A stretch of DNA of 32,873 nt. It comes from an uncultured Oscillospiraceae bacterium (lineage in GTDB: Bacteria > Bacillota > Clostridia > Oscillospirales > Oscillospiraceae). The position numbers were made by a program, and so were the translations under genes. The notes under the pieces were generated by a model, which ran no database searches, was not told the origin of the DNA, and saw only the letters and a program-made list of their open reading frames with translations. The stretch spans positions 1 through 32,873 of the forward strand of contig CABSMJ010000025.1 in assembly GCA_902478785.1 (NCBI GenBank), in the 5' to 3' direction. Shown one piece after another: positions 7,783 through 15,693 of the stretch; the first letter of the stretch is position 1; every line of letters begins with the position of its first letter.

Positions 7783-9717
7783 ATGAAAGATGGATTCATC
7801 AAAGTCGCCGCCGGTACCCCGAAGATTCGGGTGGCGGACTGCCGCTACAATGCCGAGCAGATCTTCACCCTCATGCGGGAGGCCGACAAGCAGGGCGTGA
7901 AGGTCCTGGCGCTGCCGGAGCTGTGCCTCACCGGCTACACCTGCGGCGACCTCTTTTTCCAGGACACCCTGCTCCGGGGGGCTGAGGAGGGGCTCCAGAC
8001 CATCCTGGACGCCACCAAGAATCTGGACATGATCGCCGCCGTGGGATTGCCCGTGCGGGACAAATGGGACAACAAACTGTATAATTGTGCCGCTGTTATA
8101 CAAAAAGGAGAGATTTTGAGCCTGGTGCCCAAGACCTACCTGCCCAATTACGGGGAATTTTACGAGCAGCGCTGGTTCACCCCCTCCGGGGGACCCGGCG
8201 GCGTGGACCACATGCTGCAGCTGTGCGGCCAGGATGTGAGCATGAACTGCAACGGTCTTTACGCCTGTGAGGAGCTGCCGGAGCTGGTCATCGGCGTGGA
8301 GATCTGCGAGGACCTGTGGGCCCCCAATCCCCCCTCCGTGGCCCTGGCCCAGGCGGGCGCCACCATTATCCTGAACCTGTCCGCCTCCAATGAGACGGTG
8401 GGCAAGGCGGCCTACCGCCGGTCCCTGGTCACCGGCCAGTCCGGCCGGCTGGTGTGCGGCTATGTGTACGCCGACGCCGGAGAGGGCGAGTCCACCACGG
8501 ACCTGGTGTTTGCCGGCCACAACATGATCGCGGAAAACGGCGCGCTGCTGGCCGAGCGGCGGTTTGCCACGGGCCTCACCATCAGCGAGATCGACGTGAA
8601 GAAGCTGGTGGCCGAGCGCCGCCGGATGAACACCTATGCCCCCGCAGCCAGTGCCCCGGAGATCTGGCGGATGTACTTCTCCATGGACCTGACCTCAACC
8701 CGCCTGACCCGGCCCGTGTCCCCCACCCCCTTTGTGCCGGAGGACGACGCCGACCGGGCGGAGCGGTGCAACGAGATCCTGGGCATCGCGGCTTTGGGCC
8801 TTAAAAAGCGGCTGGAGCACACCCACGCCAAGACCGCGGTGGTGGGCCTCTCCGGCGGATTGGACTCCACCCTGGCAGTGCTCATCACGGCCCTGGCCAT
8901 GGGCATGCTGGGCCGGCCCACCGAGGAGATCATCGCCGTCACCATGCCCTGCTTCGGCACCACGGACCGGACCAAGTCCAACGCGGTGCTGCTGGCGGAG
9001 CGGCTGGGCTGCACTCTCCGGACCATCGACATCGGCCCGGCGGTGAAGCGGCACTTTGACGACATCGGCCAGAGCATGGACAACCACGACGTCACCTTTG
9101 AAAACGGCCAGGCCCGGGAGCGGACCCAGGTGCTCATGGACATCGCCAACCAGACCGGCGGCCTGGTCATCGGCACCGGGGACCTCAGCGAGCTGGCCCT
9201 GGGCTGGTGTACCTATAACGGCGACCACATGAGCAACTACGCTGTCAACGCCGGCATCCCCAAGACGCTGGTGCGGCACCTGGTCAGCTTCATCTCCGAC
9301 GACAAGGAGGCGGAGGACCCCCAGCTCTCCGGCGTGCTGGCGGATATTCTGGATACCCCTGTGTCCCCGGAGCTGCTGCCCGCCATCGAGGGCAAGATCG
9401 CCCAAAAGACCGAGGACCTGGTGGGCCCCTATGAGCTCCACGACTTCTATCTCTACTACGCCATCCGCTGGGGCTTCGGGCCCCGGAAGGTGCTGCGGCT
9501 GGCAGAGGCGGCCTTCGGCAAGCGCTATGACCGGGCCACGCTTTTGAAGTGGCTGCGGAACTTCTACCGCCGCTTCTTCTCCCAGCAGTTCAAGCGCTCC
9601 TGCCTGGCCGACGGCCCCAAGGTGGGCTCCGTGGCCCTGAGCCCCCGCGGCGACTGGCGCATGCCCAGCGACGCAGTCAATAGCCTTTGGATGGAGGAGC
9701 TGGAAGGCCTCGAATAA
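7783..9717 (+). CDS. nadE: Glutamine-dependent NAD(+) synthetase
   Basis: This 644-residue enzyme makes NAD from deamido-NAD, ATP and glutamine, the last step of both de novo and salvage NAD synthesis. The N-terminal nitrilase-fold glutaminase has the Glu-Lys-Cys triad: Glu46 in LALPELCLTG, Lys117 in VPKTYLPNYGEFYE and Cys175 in GVEICEDLW. The C-terminal synthetase domain has the ATP-pyrophosphatase loop SGGLDS at residues 357-362 and GTGDLSELALGW further on. The length suits the glutamine-using bacterial class. The ATG at 7783 follows TAAGGAGG at good spacing and a promoter. The last 18 codons and the 3' flank are repeated downstream at 9859-9985. Confidence 0.96.
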   Translation: MKDGFIKVAAGTPKIRVADCRYNAEQIFTLMREADKQGVKVLALPELCLTGYTCGDLFFQDTLLRGAEEGLQTILDATKNLDMIAAVGLPVRDKWDNKLYNCAAVIQKGEILSLVPKTYLPNYGEFYEQRWFTPSGGPGGVDHMLQLCGQDVSMNCNGLYACEELPELVIGVEICEDLWAPNPPSVALAQAGATIILNLSASNETVGKAAYRRSLVTGQSGRLVCGYVYADAGEGESTTDLVFAGHNMIAENGALLAERRFATGLTISEIDVKKLVAERRRMNTYAPAASAPEIWRMYFSMDLTSTRLTRPVSPTPFVPEDDADRAERCNEILGIAALGLKKRLEHTHAKTAVVGLSGGLDSTLAVLITALAMGMLGRPTEEIIAVTMPCFGTTDRTKSNAVLLAERLGCTLRTIDIGPAVKRHFDDIGQSMDNHDVTFENGQARERTQVLMDIANQTGGLVIGTGDLSELALGWCTYNGDHMSNYAVNAGIPKTLVRHLVSFISDDKEAEDPQLSGVLADILDTPVSPELLPAIEGKIAQKTEDLVGPYELHDFYLYYAIRWGFGPRKVLRLAEAAFGKRYDRATLLKWLRNFYRRFFSQQFKRSCLADGPKVGSVALSPRGDWRMPSDAVNSLWMEELEGLE

Positions 9718-9753
9718 AGGAGACGTTTCCCACGCCAGTCGCCTGGATGGGGT

Positions 9754-9780
9754 CCCCGCAAAATTATAAATTTTGTGGGG
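9754..9780 (+). repeat. Hairpin after nadE (first copy)
   Basis: CCCCGCAAAATT and AATTTTGTGGGG form a 12-bp stem with one G-U pair. A very similar hairpin occurs at 9952-9978 after the duplicated gene end, and a weaker relative (CCACAAA/TTTGTGG) just before crcB. Confidence 0.7.
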
Positions 9781-9858
9781 AGAGGAGGCGCAGCGGAGCG
9801 AGCGACCTCCGGCCAAAAGGCCGGAGGGAGAGATACGGAGCTTGCGCCGACGAGGCGG

Positions 9859-9915
9859 ATGCCCAGCGACGCAGTCAATAGCCTCTGGATGGAGGAGCTG
9901 GAAGGCCTCGAATAA
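9859..9915 (+). pseudogene. Duplicated nadE 3' end
   Basis: These 57 bases repeat the last 18 codons and stop of nadE (9661-9717) with one silent change (CTT to CTC). The distance between the copies is 198 bp. The sequence after the stop repeats the nadE 3' flank with lower identity, including the hairpin at 9952-9978. Between the copies lies a hairpin-rich stretch (CCTCCGGCC-AAAA-GGCCGGAGG at about 9807-9828). No start codon is associated with the copy, so it is a relic and not a gene. Confidence 0.8.
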
Positions 9916-9951
9916 GGCAGATGTTTCCCCCGCCAGTCGCATGAACGGGGC

Positions 9952-9978
9952 CCCCGCAAAATCATAGATTTTGTGGGG
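9952..9978 (+). repeat. Hairpin after the duplicated nadE end (second copy)
   Basis: CCCCGCAAAATC and GATTTTGTGGGG pair around a short loop. Compensating changes relative to the hairpin at 9754-9780 keep the stem, which suggests the structure matters. Confidence 0.65.
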
Positions 9979-10094
9979 CGAGGGCGCATGGTGTAAGCGG
10001 CTGTCTCCCCATCCGCTCCGCCGGGTACCTTCCCCCACAAACTCCCACACTTTGTGGAAAACCGCAGCAAGATAAAAAAGAGAGGACGTTTGAC

Positions 10095-10457
10095 ATGGAA
10101 TTTCTGCTGGTGGGCCTGGGGGGCGCCCTGGGCGCCATGGGGCGCTACGGCATCAGCCTCCTGCCCTGGGGCGGCACCTTCCCCCTGCTGACCCTCCTGA
10201 CCAACTTCTTAGGCGCCGTGGCCATCGGCTGCGTGGCGGGCCTCAGCGGCGGCGTCCTCTCCCCCGGCTGGACCCTCTTCTGGAAAACCGGTGTCTGCGG
10301 CGGCTTCACCACCTTTTCCACCTTCTCCCTGGAGACGTTGAACCTGGTGCGCCAGGGCCGTTGGGGACTGGGCACCCTCTACGCCATCTTGAGCGTGGGG
10401 CTGTGCCTGGGGGGCGTGTGGTGCGGGCTGCGGCTGGCCGCTGTGCTCCAGCGCTGA
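10095..10457 (+). CDS. crcB: Fluoride efflux channel CrcB/FluC
   Basis: This 120-residue membrane protein belongs to the FluC family of small dual-topology fluoride channels that protect cells from fluoride. Four hydrophobic segments are visible. Signature elements are GGALGAMGRYGIS near the N-terminus, the conserved Asn in TNFLGAVAIG, and the phenylalanine/threonine-rich GGFTTFSTFSLE segment that lines the pore. Many Firmicutes carry two adjacent crcB genes forming a heterodimer; only one is present here, so it would act as a homodimer. The ATG at 10095 follows AGAGAGGA. I looked for a fluoride riboswitch upstream and did not see one. Confidence 0.93.
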   Translation: MEFLLVGLGGALGAMGRYGISLLPWGGTFPLLTLLTNFLGAVAIGCVAGLSGGVLSPGWTLFWKTGVCGGFTTFSTFSLETLNLVRQGRWGLGTLYAILSVGLCLGGVWCGLRLAAVLQR

Positions 10458-10465
10458 ATAAGAAA

Positions 10466-10502
10466 AAAGACCGGTCTGAACGAGAGTTCAGACCGGTCTT
10501 TT
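10466..10502 (+). terminator. Bidirectional terminator between crcB and the convergent decarboxylase gene
   Basis: A 16-bp stem (AAAGACCGGTCTGAAC with GTTCAGACCGGTCTTT) has a GAGA loop, an A-run before and a T-run after. It works in both directions and separates two convergent genes. Confidence 0.92.
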
Positions 10503-10525
10503 GCACATGGTGTGGAAAAAATCCC

Positions 10526-11743
10526 TCACTCCAGGATCTGCCCCTCCTCGGTGAGGAACAGCTGGGCCGGAGGCTCCAGAGAGGCGAACTGGACCGGCGA
10601 GATCACCGCCGCGTAGCACCCGGCGTTGGTGAACACCACTACGTCCCCCACCGACAGCTTGGGCAGCGTGATCATGGGCTCCACCAGGTCCGCCGCCGTG
10701 CACAGGTTCCCCACCAAGGTGACGGTCTCCGTCTCCTGGGCGTCGTTGAGCACATAAATGCGGTAAGGCCGGCGGCAGGTGAACAGGGGCTCCCACATGG
10801 GGGGCTGGGGCGCGTGGGTGTACTGGGCCACCAGCTGGGCCAGAGAGGGCCGGGCAAAGCCGTTGAGGGTGTTGGCCAGCAGCGCGTACCGCTTGCCCCG
10901 GGAGGTTTTCACGTCCGTCACATGGGTGGCGTAGATGCCCGCCCGGCCGGTGACGAACCGTCCCGTCTCGATGTACAGTTTGGTCTCCGGGAAGCGGCGG
11001 CGGAAGGCCTCCACCTGAGCCGAGACCCCCACCCCCAGGGCGGAGACGTCCAAAGAGGCGTCCTGGGCCCCGAAGGGGATGCCCAGGCCGGAGCCCAGGT
11101 TCAAAAAGCGCAGGGGCCGGCCCAGAGCCTCGGCCACCTTTTCCGCCAGTTCCAGGAGCTTGCGGTAGTACCGCTCCAGCACCGTCTCGTCCAGCTCCTG
11201 GCTCTTGAGGTGCACGTGGATGCCCACCAGGCGTACCCGCTTCATGGCCTTGAGGCGGTCCATGGCGTCAAAGAGCTGCTCCTCGTCCACGCCAAACTTC
11301 CCCGGCGCGCCGGTATCGGCGGTGAAGGTGAAGTCGGGGTTCACCCGCAGTCCGATGTCCGCCATAGTCTCCCGCTCCTCTGCCAGGGCCTCGATGCGCT
11401 CGATCTCCCCCAGACTGTCCGCTACCAGCACACACCGGCCCAGGGCACCGGAGAGAGCGGAGGCGGGCTTGCCGGGGGCGGAGAAAAAGATCTCCTCCGG
11501 CTTGAGGCCGTGCATCCGGCACAGCTCCACCTCCCCAAGACTTGCGGCGTCGCCGCCGAAGCCCTGGGAAAAGACGGTGTCCAGCACCGCGTGGTGGGGA
11601 TTGGCCTTGACGGAGTAGAGGAAGTGGGCCCAGGGGATGGCGCTGCGCAGCTGGAACAGATGGGACAGCATCACCCGCTGGTCATAGAGATAGAAGCTCT
11701 CGTGGGTTTGGGCCAGCTTCAAAAGCAGCGTGCGGTCGAACAT
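10526..11743 (-). CDS. Fold-III PLP-dependent decarboxylase (LysA/ornithine decarboxylase family)
   Basis: The 405-residue protein belongs to the alanine-racemase-fold decarboxylases that act on diaminopimelate, ornithine, arginine or carboxynorspermidine. The PLP lysine lies in YSVKAN near residue 46. GIHVHLKSQ, GSGLGIPFG (phosphate-binding glycine loop) and the C-terminal GNLCTAADLVE and NAGCYAAV segments match the family's active-site positions. The HVHLKSQ segment differs from the usual diaminopimelate decarboxylase pattern (HxGSQ), so a true LysA role is uncertain. It may act on another amino acid or in a specialised-metabolite pathway. The ATG at 11743 follows AGGAGAGG. azlC and azlD, an amino-acid exporter, lie upstream on the same strand, so the three may form one unit. 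Confidence 0.75.
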   Translation of the reverse strand: MFDRTLLLKLAQTHESFYLYDQRVMLSHLFQLRSAIPWAHFLYSVKANPHHAVLDTVFSQGFGGDAASLGEVELCRMHGLKPEEIFFSAPGKPASALSGALGRCVLVADSLGEIERIEALAEERETMADIGLRVNPDFTFTADTGAPGKFGVDEEQLFDAMDRLKAMKRVRLVGIHVHLKSQELDETVLERYYRKLLELAEKVAEALGRPLRFLNLGSGLGIPFGAQDASLDVSALGVGVSAQVEAFRRRFPETKLYIETGRFVTGRAGIYATHVTDVKTSRGKRYALLANTLNGFARPSLAQLVAQYTHAPQPPMWEPLFTCRRPYRIYVLNDAQETETVTLVGNLCTAADLVEPMITLPKLSVGDVVVFTNAGCYAAVISPVQFASLEPPAQLFLTEEGQILE

Positions 11744-11803
11744 AGACACCTCTCCTTTCTCATGAGGACCGGGGGGATCTGTCCACACCCGGTGGAAAAA
11801 ACG

Positions 11804-12136
11804 TCACAGGGGAAACACCGTGCGGATGAGCACCATGTAGCACACGGTGCCTGCCACCACACTCAAAACCGTGTTCCGGCGCCACACATGGAGCCCCACG
11901 GTCACAAGCAGGGATACCCAGGCGGCGGCGCCGTAGGGCGGGGCGCTCAGGTCCACGGACCGAAGGCAGTAGGCCACCAGCACCACCATGATGGCGCTGG
12001 GCAGCACCGCCCCCAGATAGTCCATCACCGGCGGCAGGGGCCGGCGGCCGAACAACAAATAGGGCGCACCCCGGAGGGCGGCGGTCACCAGACCCACCAC
12101 CAGGATCTGCAAAAAGGTCAGCACAGCCTCAGACAC
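11804..12136 (-). CDS. azlD: Branched-chain amino acid exporter small subunit AzlD
   Basis: This 110-residue membrane protein with about four hydrophobic segments is typical of AzlD. AzlD works with AzlC to export branched-chain amino acids and their analogues. The LRGAPYLLFGR motif near residues 21-31 and the AIMVVLVAYCLR segment are family hallmarks. It starts with GTG at 12136, with AAGGAGGG upstream inside the end of azlC, and overlaps azlC by 8 bp. This is the usual arrangement for the two-subunit exporter. Confidence 0.9.
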   Translation of the reverse strand: MSEAVLTFLQILVVGLVTAALRGAPYLLFGRRPLPPVMDYLGAVLPSAIMVVLVAYCLRSVDLSAPPYGAAAWVSLLVTVGLHVWRRNTVLSVVAGTVCYMVLIRTVFPL

Positions 12137-12830
12137 GGCGGGGCCCTCCTTCCTTCCACACCAGGCGGTCCTTCAGGAAGAGGAGCACCGCCAGAGACAC
12201 CGCCAGAGCCGGCAGCAAGAAGTCCTCCGGCCCCAGGGTCAGGTAAAAGACCACCGCCGATGCCGCTCCCAGCACCGCGGGCACATGGGTCTTGGCCTGG
12301 CGCCACTGGTCCACCACCACAGTGGTGAAAAAGAGTGTGGCGGAAAAATCCACCCCTGTCAGGTCCACGGGCAAAGACTGGCCCAGCAATGCCCCGGCAG
12401 TGCAGCTGACCACCCAGAGCACATAACAGAAGGCCAGCAGGTCGAACTGGACCTTTTCCTCCTCCAAATCCTCGGGACACTCCAGGGCGCAGAGCACCGA
12501 GTAGGTCTCGTCGGTGACGGTGAGGGCCATGAATGGGTAGCGCCAGCCGCCAATTTTCCGGAACTTCTCCACAAAGCCGATGCCGTAGAAGATGTGGCGG
12601 GCGTTGATGAGGAAGGCGGTGAGGGCCAACGTGGGCAGCCCCGCGCCGGAGGTCATCAGGGGCACCATGATGATCTGCATGGACCCGGCGTAAACCAAAG
12701 CGGCGGACAAAAACACCCAGATCAGGGCGTATCCCGCCTGGCGCAGCAGCAGCCCCGCCGCCAGGCCCACAAATATGTAGGTGAACAGCAGCGGCACCGC
12801 CAGGCGGACGGCGAAGCGAAACTCTCTCAC
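12129..12830 (-). CDS. azlC: Branched-chain amino acid exporter large subunit AzlC
   Basis: This 233-residue integral membrane protein has the AzlC signatures VYAGSMQIIMVPL and INARHIFYGIGF, with hydrophobic segments throughout. Together with AzlD it exports branched-chain amino acids. The start is GTG at 12830 with a purine-rich GAGAGGGAAGG site upstream. A promoter on the minus strand lies at 12854-12882. The decarboxylase gene downstream of azlD may be part of the same transcript. Confidence 0.92.
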   Translation of the reverse strand: MREFRFAVRLAVPLLFTYIFVGLAAGLLLRQAGYALIWVFLSAALVYAGSMQIIMVPLMTSGAGLPTLALTAFLINARHIFYGIGFVEKFRKIGGWRYPFMALTVTDETYSVLCALECPEDLEEEKVQFDLLAFCYVLWVVSCTAGALLGQSLPVDLTGVDFSATLFFTTVVVDQWRQAKTHVPAVLGAASAVVFYLTLGPEDFLLPALAVSLAVLLFLKDRLVWKEGGPRRV

Positions 12831-12853
12831 GGCCTTCCCTCTCTTTCCCTCCC

Positions 12854-12882
12854 ATGGTAGCAGAAAACGGCCCCGGACGCAA
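12854..12882 (-). promoter_or_regulatory. Promoter for azlCD
   Basis: On the minus strand TTGCGT (12882-12877) and TACCAT (12859-12854) have a 17-base spacer. It is back to back with the dusB promoter, with only 12 bases between the two -35 boxes, so one regulator could affect both. Confidence 0.55.
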
Positions 12883-12894
12883 GAGCGGGGCGGC

Positions 12895-12923
12895 TTGCGC
12901 CGTGGGTGGGGATGTGGTACAAT
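12895..12923 (+). promoter_or_regulatory. Promoter for dusB-sigma-anti-sigma
   Basis: TTGCGC (12895-12900) and TACAAT (12918-12923) are separated by 17 bases. The transcript would begin near the TGTGGAAAA motif at 12932 and have a leader of about 115 bases in which I see no known riboswitch. Confidence 0.6.
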
Positions 12924-13045
12924 ACAAAGACTGTGGAAAACCGGGAACCTGCCAACGTCTCTTCCCGTCCCAAGGAGGGCGGAAAGAGAGGGAACTTCCC
13001 CGGTATTCCGTCACTTTATGGAAGGAAAGGACAGGTGAGGAGCCA

Positions 13046-14026
13046 ATGGATAAGACAGTGCGCATCGGGAACGTGGAGATCCCCTCCCGCCTGGCCCTGG
13101 CGCCCATGGCCGGCGTGACGGATGCGGCCTTTCGCCGTCTGTGCGCCTCGCTGGGGGCGGGATTGACCTATACGGAGATGGTCAGCTCCAAGGCGCTGTG
13201 CTATCAGGACAAAAAGACCCGGCAGCTGCTGCGCCCCTTCCCCGGGGAGCACCCCTTCGCCGTGCAGCTCTTCGGCAGCGACCCGGTGTGTATGGCCGAG
13301 GCGTCGGTGAAGGCAGCGGAGCTTTCCGGCTGCGACCTCATTGATATCAACATGGGCTGCCCCGTGGGCAAGGTGGTTTCCAGCGGCGACGGCTCCGCCC
13401 TTATGCGGGACCCGGAGAAAGCCGCCCGGGTGGCCGAGGCGGTGGTGAAGGCCAGCCCCGTGCCGGTGACAGTGAAGATGCGCCGGGGCTGGGACAAGGG
13501 CAGCATCAACGCCGTGGAGCTGGCGGTGGCGCTGGAGTCGGTGGGCGTGGCCGCCGTGGCGGTCCATGGCCGCACCCGGGTACAGATGTACGCCGGGCAG
13601 GCGGACTGGACCACCATCCGGCAGGTAAAGGAGGCCGTGTCCATCCCCGTGCTTGCCAACGGCGACATCTTCAAGGGGGAGGACGCGGTGCGTATCCTCC
13701 GCTTCACCGGGGCGGACATGGCCATGATCGGCCGGGGATGCTTCGGCAATCCCTGGCTCTTTGCCCAGGCCGCAGCGGCCCTGGCCGGGGAACCCATCCC
13801 TCCCCTGCTGCCCCTTTCGGAGCGGTGCGACGCGGTGGTGGCCCAGATCGAGGAGGCCGCCGCGGACAAGGGGGAGAAGGTGGCGGTGCTGGAGGCCCGG
13901 CGCCACTACTGCTGGTATCTCAAGGGCGTGCCCCACGCCAATTACTATAAGGAACAGATCGTGCATATGAACACCCTGGAGGACGTCTACGCCGTCACCC
14001 GGGGCATCAAGAGGGATCTGAAATGA
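13046..14026 (+). CDS. dusB: tRNA-dihydrouridine synthase
   Basis: This 326-residue flavoenzyme reduces uridine to dihydrouridine in the tRNA D-loop. The TIM-barrel start LALAPMAGVTDAAFRRLC, the catalytic Cys105 in NMGCPVGKV, the VKMRRGWD segment, HGRTRVQMY and the phosphate-binding NGDIF and MIGRGCFGNPW motifs all fit the DusB/NifR3 branch. The ATG at 13046 with GTGAGGAG upstream gives the usual N-terminus; the longer open frame upstream is not coding. The stop overlaps the start of the sigma factor gene (ATGATGA), so the two are translationally coupled. Confidence 0.93.
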   Translation: MDKTVRIGNVEIPSRLALAPMAGVTDAAFRRLCASLGAGLTYTEMVSSKALCYQDKKTRQLLRPFPGEHPFAVQLFGSDPVCMAEASVKAAELSGCDLIDINMGCPVGKVVSSGDGSALMRDPEKAARVAEAVVKASPVPVTVKMRRGWDKGSINAVELAVALESVGVAAVAVHGRTRVQMYAGQADWTTIRQVKEAVSIPVLANGDIFKGEDAVRILRFTGADMAMIGRGCFGNPWLFAQAAAALAGEPIPPLLPLSERCDAVVAQIEEAAADKGEKVAVLEARRHYCWYLKGVPHANYYKEQIVHMNTLEDVYAVTRGIKRDLK

Positions 14027-14637
14027 TGACCAAGGAGGAGCGGGAGCTGATCCAGGCGGCCCAGGAGGGAGACCAGGAGGCCTTCGAGGAGCTGGTGCGC
14101 CGCCATGAAAAGCAGGTCTACGGGCTGGCCCTGCGGGTGTGCGGCAACCCCCAGGACGCGGCGGAGGCGGCCCAGGAGGCCTTTCTCTCCGCCTGGCAGG
14201 GCCTGCGCTTTTTCCGCCAGGAGTCGGAGTTCTCCACCTGGCTCTACCGTCTGACCTCCAATGCCGCTATCGATCTTTTGCGGCGGGAGAAGCGCCACCG
14301 GGGCGCCGCGTCTTTGGACGATGAGCTGAGCCCGGAGGCGCCGGATCGGACCAGCCTGACTCCCCAGGATGCCCTGGAGCAAAAGGAGCTGGGGGAGCTG
14401 ATCCAGAAGGGACTGAATGACCTGTCCGCGGACCACCGTCAGGTGCTGGTGCTGCGGGAAATGTACCAGATGAGCTACCAGGAGATCTCCGACGTGCTGG
14501 ACCTGGATGTGGGCACGGTGAAGTCCCGTATCAGCCGGGGCCGGCAGCAACTGCGGAAATTTCTCCTGAAACGGGGGAACTTTTTTCACCGGCAGCCGTC
14601 CAAAGAAACAGAAAAGAAAGAGGAGGGCTGCCCATGA
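14023..14637 (+). CDS. ECF-type RNA polymerase sigma factor
   Basis: The protein has about 203 residues with the two conserved ECF domains: region 2 (DQEAFEELVRRHEKQVYGLA through FSTWLYRLTSNAAIDLLRRE) and region 4 (LSADHRQVLVLREMYQMSYQEIS followed by GTVKSRISRGRQQLRK, the helix-turn-helix). It would direct RNA polymerase to a small stress or envelope regulon. Starts at 14023 and 14026 are both possible. The gene overlaps dusB on its left and the anti-sigma gene on its right by ATGA-type junctions. This resembles SigW/RsiW-type pairs, but the regulon cannot be told from here. Confidence 0.93.
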   Translation: MMTKEERELIQAAQEGDQEAFEELVRRHEKQVYGLALRVCGNPQDAAEAAQEAFLSAWQGLRFFRQESEFSTWLYRLTSNAAIDLLRREKRHRGAASLDDELSPEAPDRTSLTPQDALEQKELGELIQKGLNDLSADHRQVLVLREMYQMSYQEISDVLDLDVGTVKSRISRGRQQLRKFLLKRGNFFHRQPSKETEKKEEGCP

Positions 14638-15587
14638 AATACTGTGAAGAATATGCGGCTCTCATCAGTGCCTGGCTGGACGGGGAGCTGAATGAGGAAG
14701 AGACCGGCCGGCTCCAGGCCCATCTGTTCACCTGCCCCGGGTGCCGGGCCTACCTGGCGGACCTCAAGGCCATGGGCCGGGCCTTCCCCTCCCTGGAGGA
14801 GGTGGAGGTGCCCGAGGACTTCACCGCCTCCGTTATGGCCCGCATCCGTGCCCAGACCCCGCCGGAGAAGAAGCGGGCCTCCCACACCCTTTGGCGGCGC
14901 TGGGGCGCCTGGGCCTGCTGCCTGGCGCTGCTGGTGCTGGTGGGCGGCGGCGTCTGGCGGGCGGGTCTGGTGAGCCGCAGCATCCAGAATCAAATCGCTG
15001 CCGCCGATATGGCCTCCATCTCCACGGAGGAGGTCACCGGAGAGGAAAGCGATTGTTCCCAGAGTGCCCAGGCGGCGCCGGAGGACACCGCCCCGGCGGA
15101 GGAGAGCATCCAGGAGGACACGGCCCGGAGCGACGCCGTCTTTGAGAGCAAGGAGGCTCAGAGCCGGAACTCCGGGGAGACCAGTGCCTCTCAGGAAGAA
15201 AAGACCCCTGTGGGGGGGACCCAGTCCCCCGTTGCCAACGGCCACACTGCCCCTGGGACTTCTGAGGGCTCCCAGAAGGAGGAGACCGAGACGGAAGCGC
15301 CCAAGAGCGACGGTATGGAGGTCCCCACCTCTCCTGATGAAGAGACCGCGGCGCAAAACGGCGTACTTTCCTGGCGCGTGAGCGTGACGGTGCCCGCCGC
15401 TGGAGCGGACCTGCTCACCGGCTTCACCCCTCGGGAGACGGACGGAGAGACCGGCGGCGCGGTGTACTATCTCAGTTCGGAGGAGTATGAGGCCCTTGTG
15501 ACGGCCCTTTCTGACCGGGGCATCGGGGCGGAGGAGACCGCCGGCGACGCCGCGGCCAGCCTCATCCGTGTGGTGGTAGCGCCCTGA
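14634..15587 (+). CDS. Membrane-bound zinc-finger anti-sigma factor
   Basis: The 317-residue protein has an N-terminal zinc-finger anti-sigma domain (His30, Cys34 and Cys37 in AHLFTCPGC) that would hold the neighbouring sigma factor. A single membrane span follows at about residues 91-110, and then an extracytoplasmic part of some 200 residues rich in Glu, Ser and Thr. The outer part ends in a compact region (VTVPAAGADLLTGFTPRET onward) that may sense the signal. Such proteins usually release the sigma factor after stepwise proteolysis. The start overlaps the sigma stop by 4 bp, and a terminator follows. Confidence 0.9.
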   Translation: MKYCEEYAALISAWLDGELNEEETGRLQAHLFTCPGCRAYLADLKAMGRAFPSLEEVEVPEDFTASVMARIRAQTPPEKKRASHTLWRRWGAWACCLALLVLVGGGVWRAGLVSRSIQNQIAAADMASISTEEVTGEESDCSQSAQAAPEDTAPAEESIQEDTARSDAVFESKEAQSRNSGETSASQEEKTPVGGTQSPVANGHTAPGTSEGSQKEETETEAPKSDGMEVPTSPDEETAAQNGVLSWRVSVTVPAAGADLLTGFTPRETDGETGGAVYYLSSEEYEALVTALSDRGIGAEETAGDAAASLIRVVVAP

Positions 15588-15600
15588 AAATGTGTTGAAA

Positions 15601-15635
15601 ATCCCCCTTCGCACGGTGCGGAGGGGGATTTTTCT
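15601..15635 (+). terminator. Terminator of the dusB-sigma-anti-sigma operon
   Basis: ATCCCCCTTCGCAC pairs with GTGCGGAGGGGGAT (one G-U pair), and TTTTT follows. Confidence 0.92.
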
Positions 15636-15658
15636 GCCCGGTTCGGTGAAATTGCCTC

Positions 15659-15687
15659 TTTTCATTTGCCCTTTGGTGTGCTATACT
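15659..15687 (+). promoter_or_regulatory. Promoter for the QueT gene
   Basis: A good -10 box TATACT lies at 15682-15687, with a weak -35 TTTTCA at 15659-15664 and a 17-base spacer. The start would fall near 15694, leaving a leader of about 100 bases. Confidence 0.5.
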
Positions 15688-15693
15688 GCCCAG

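Noticed and set aside
10000..10094. Fluoride riboswitch upstream of crcB
   Set aside because: I could not find the conserved GGNGATGG and GCTGATG-type core elements in the leader; the region is occupied by the nadE-end repeat and hairpins.
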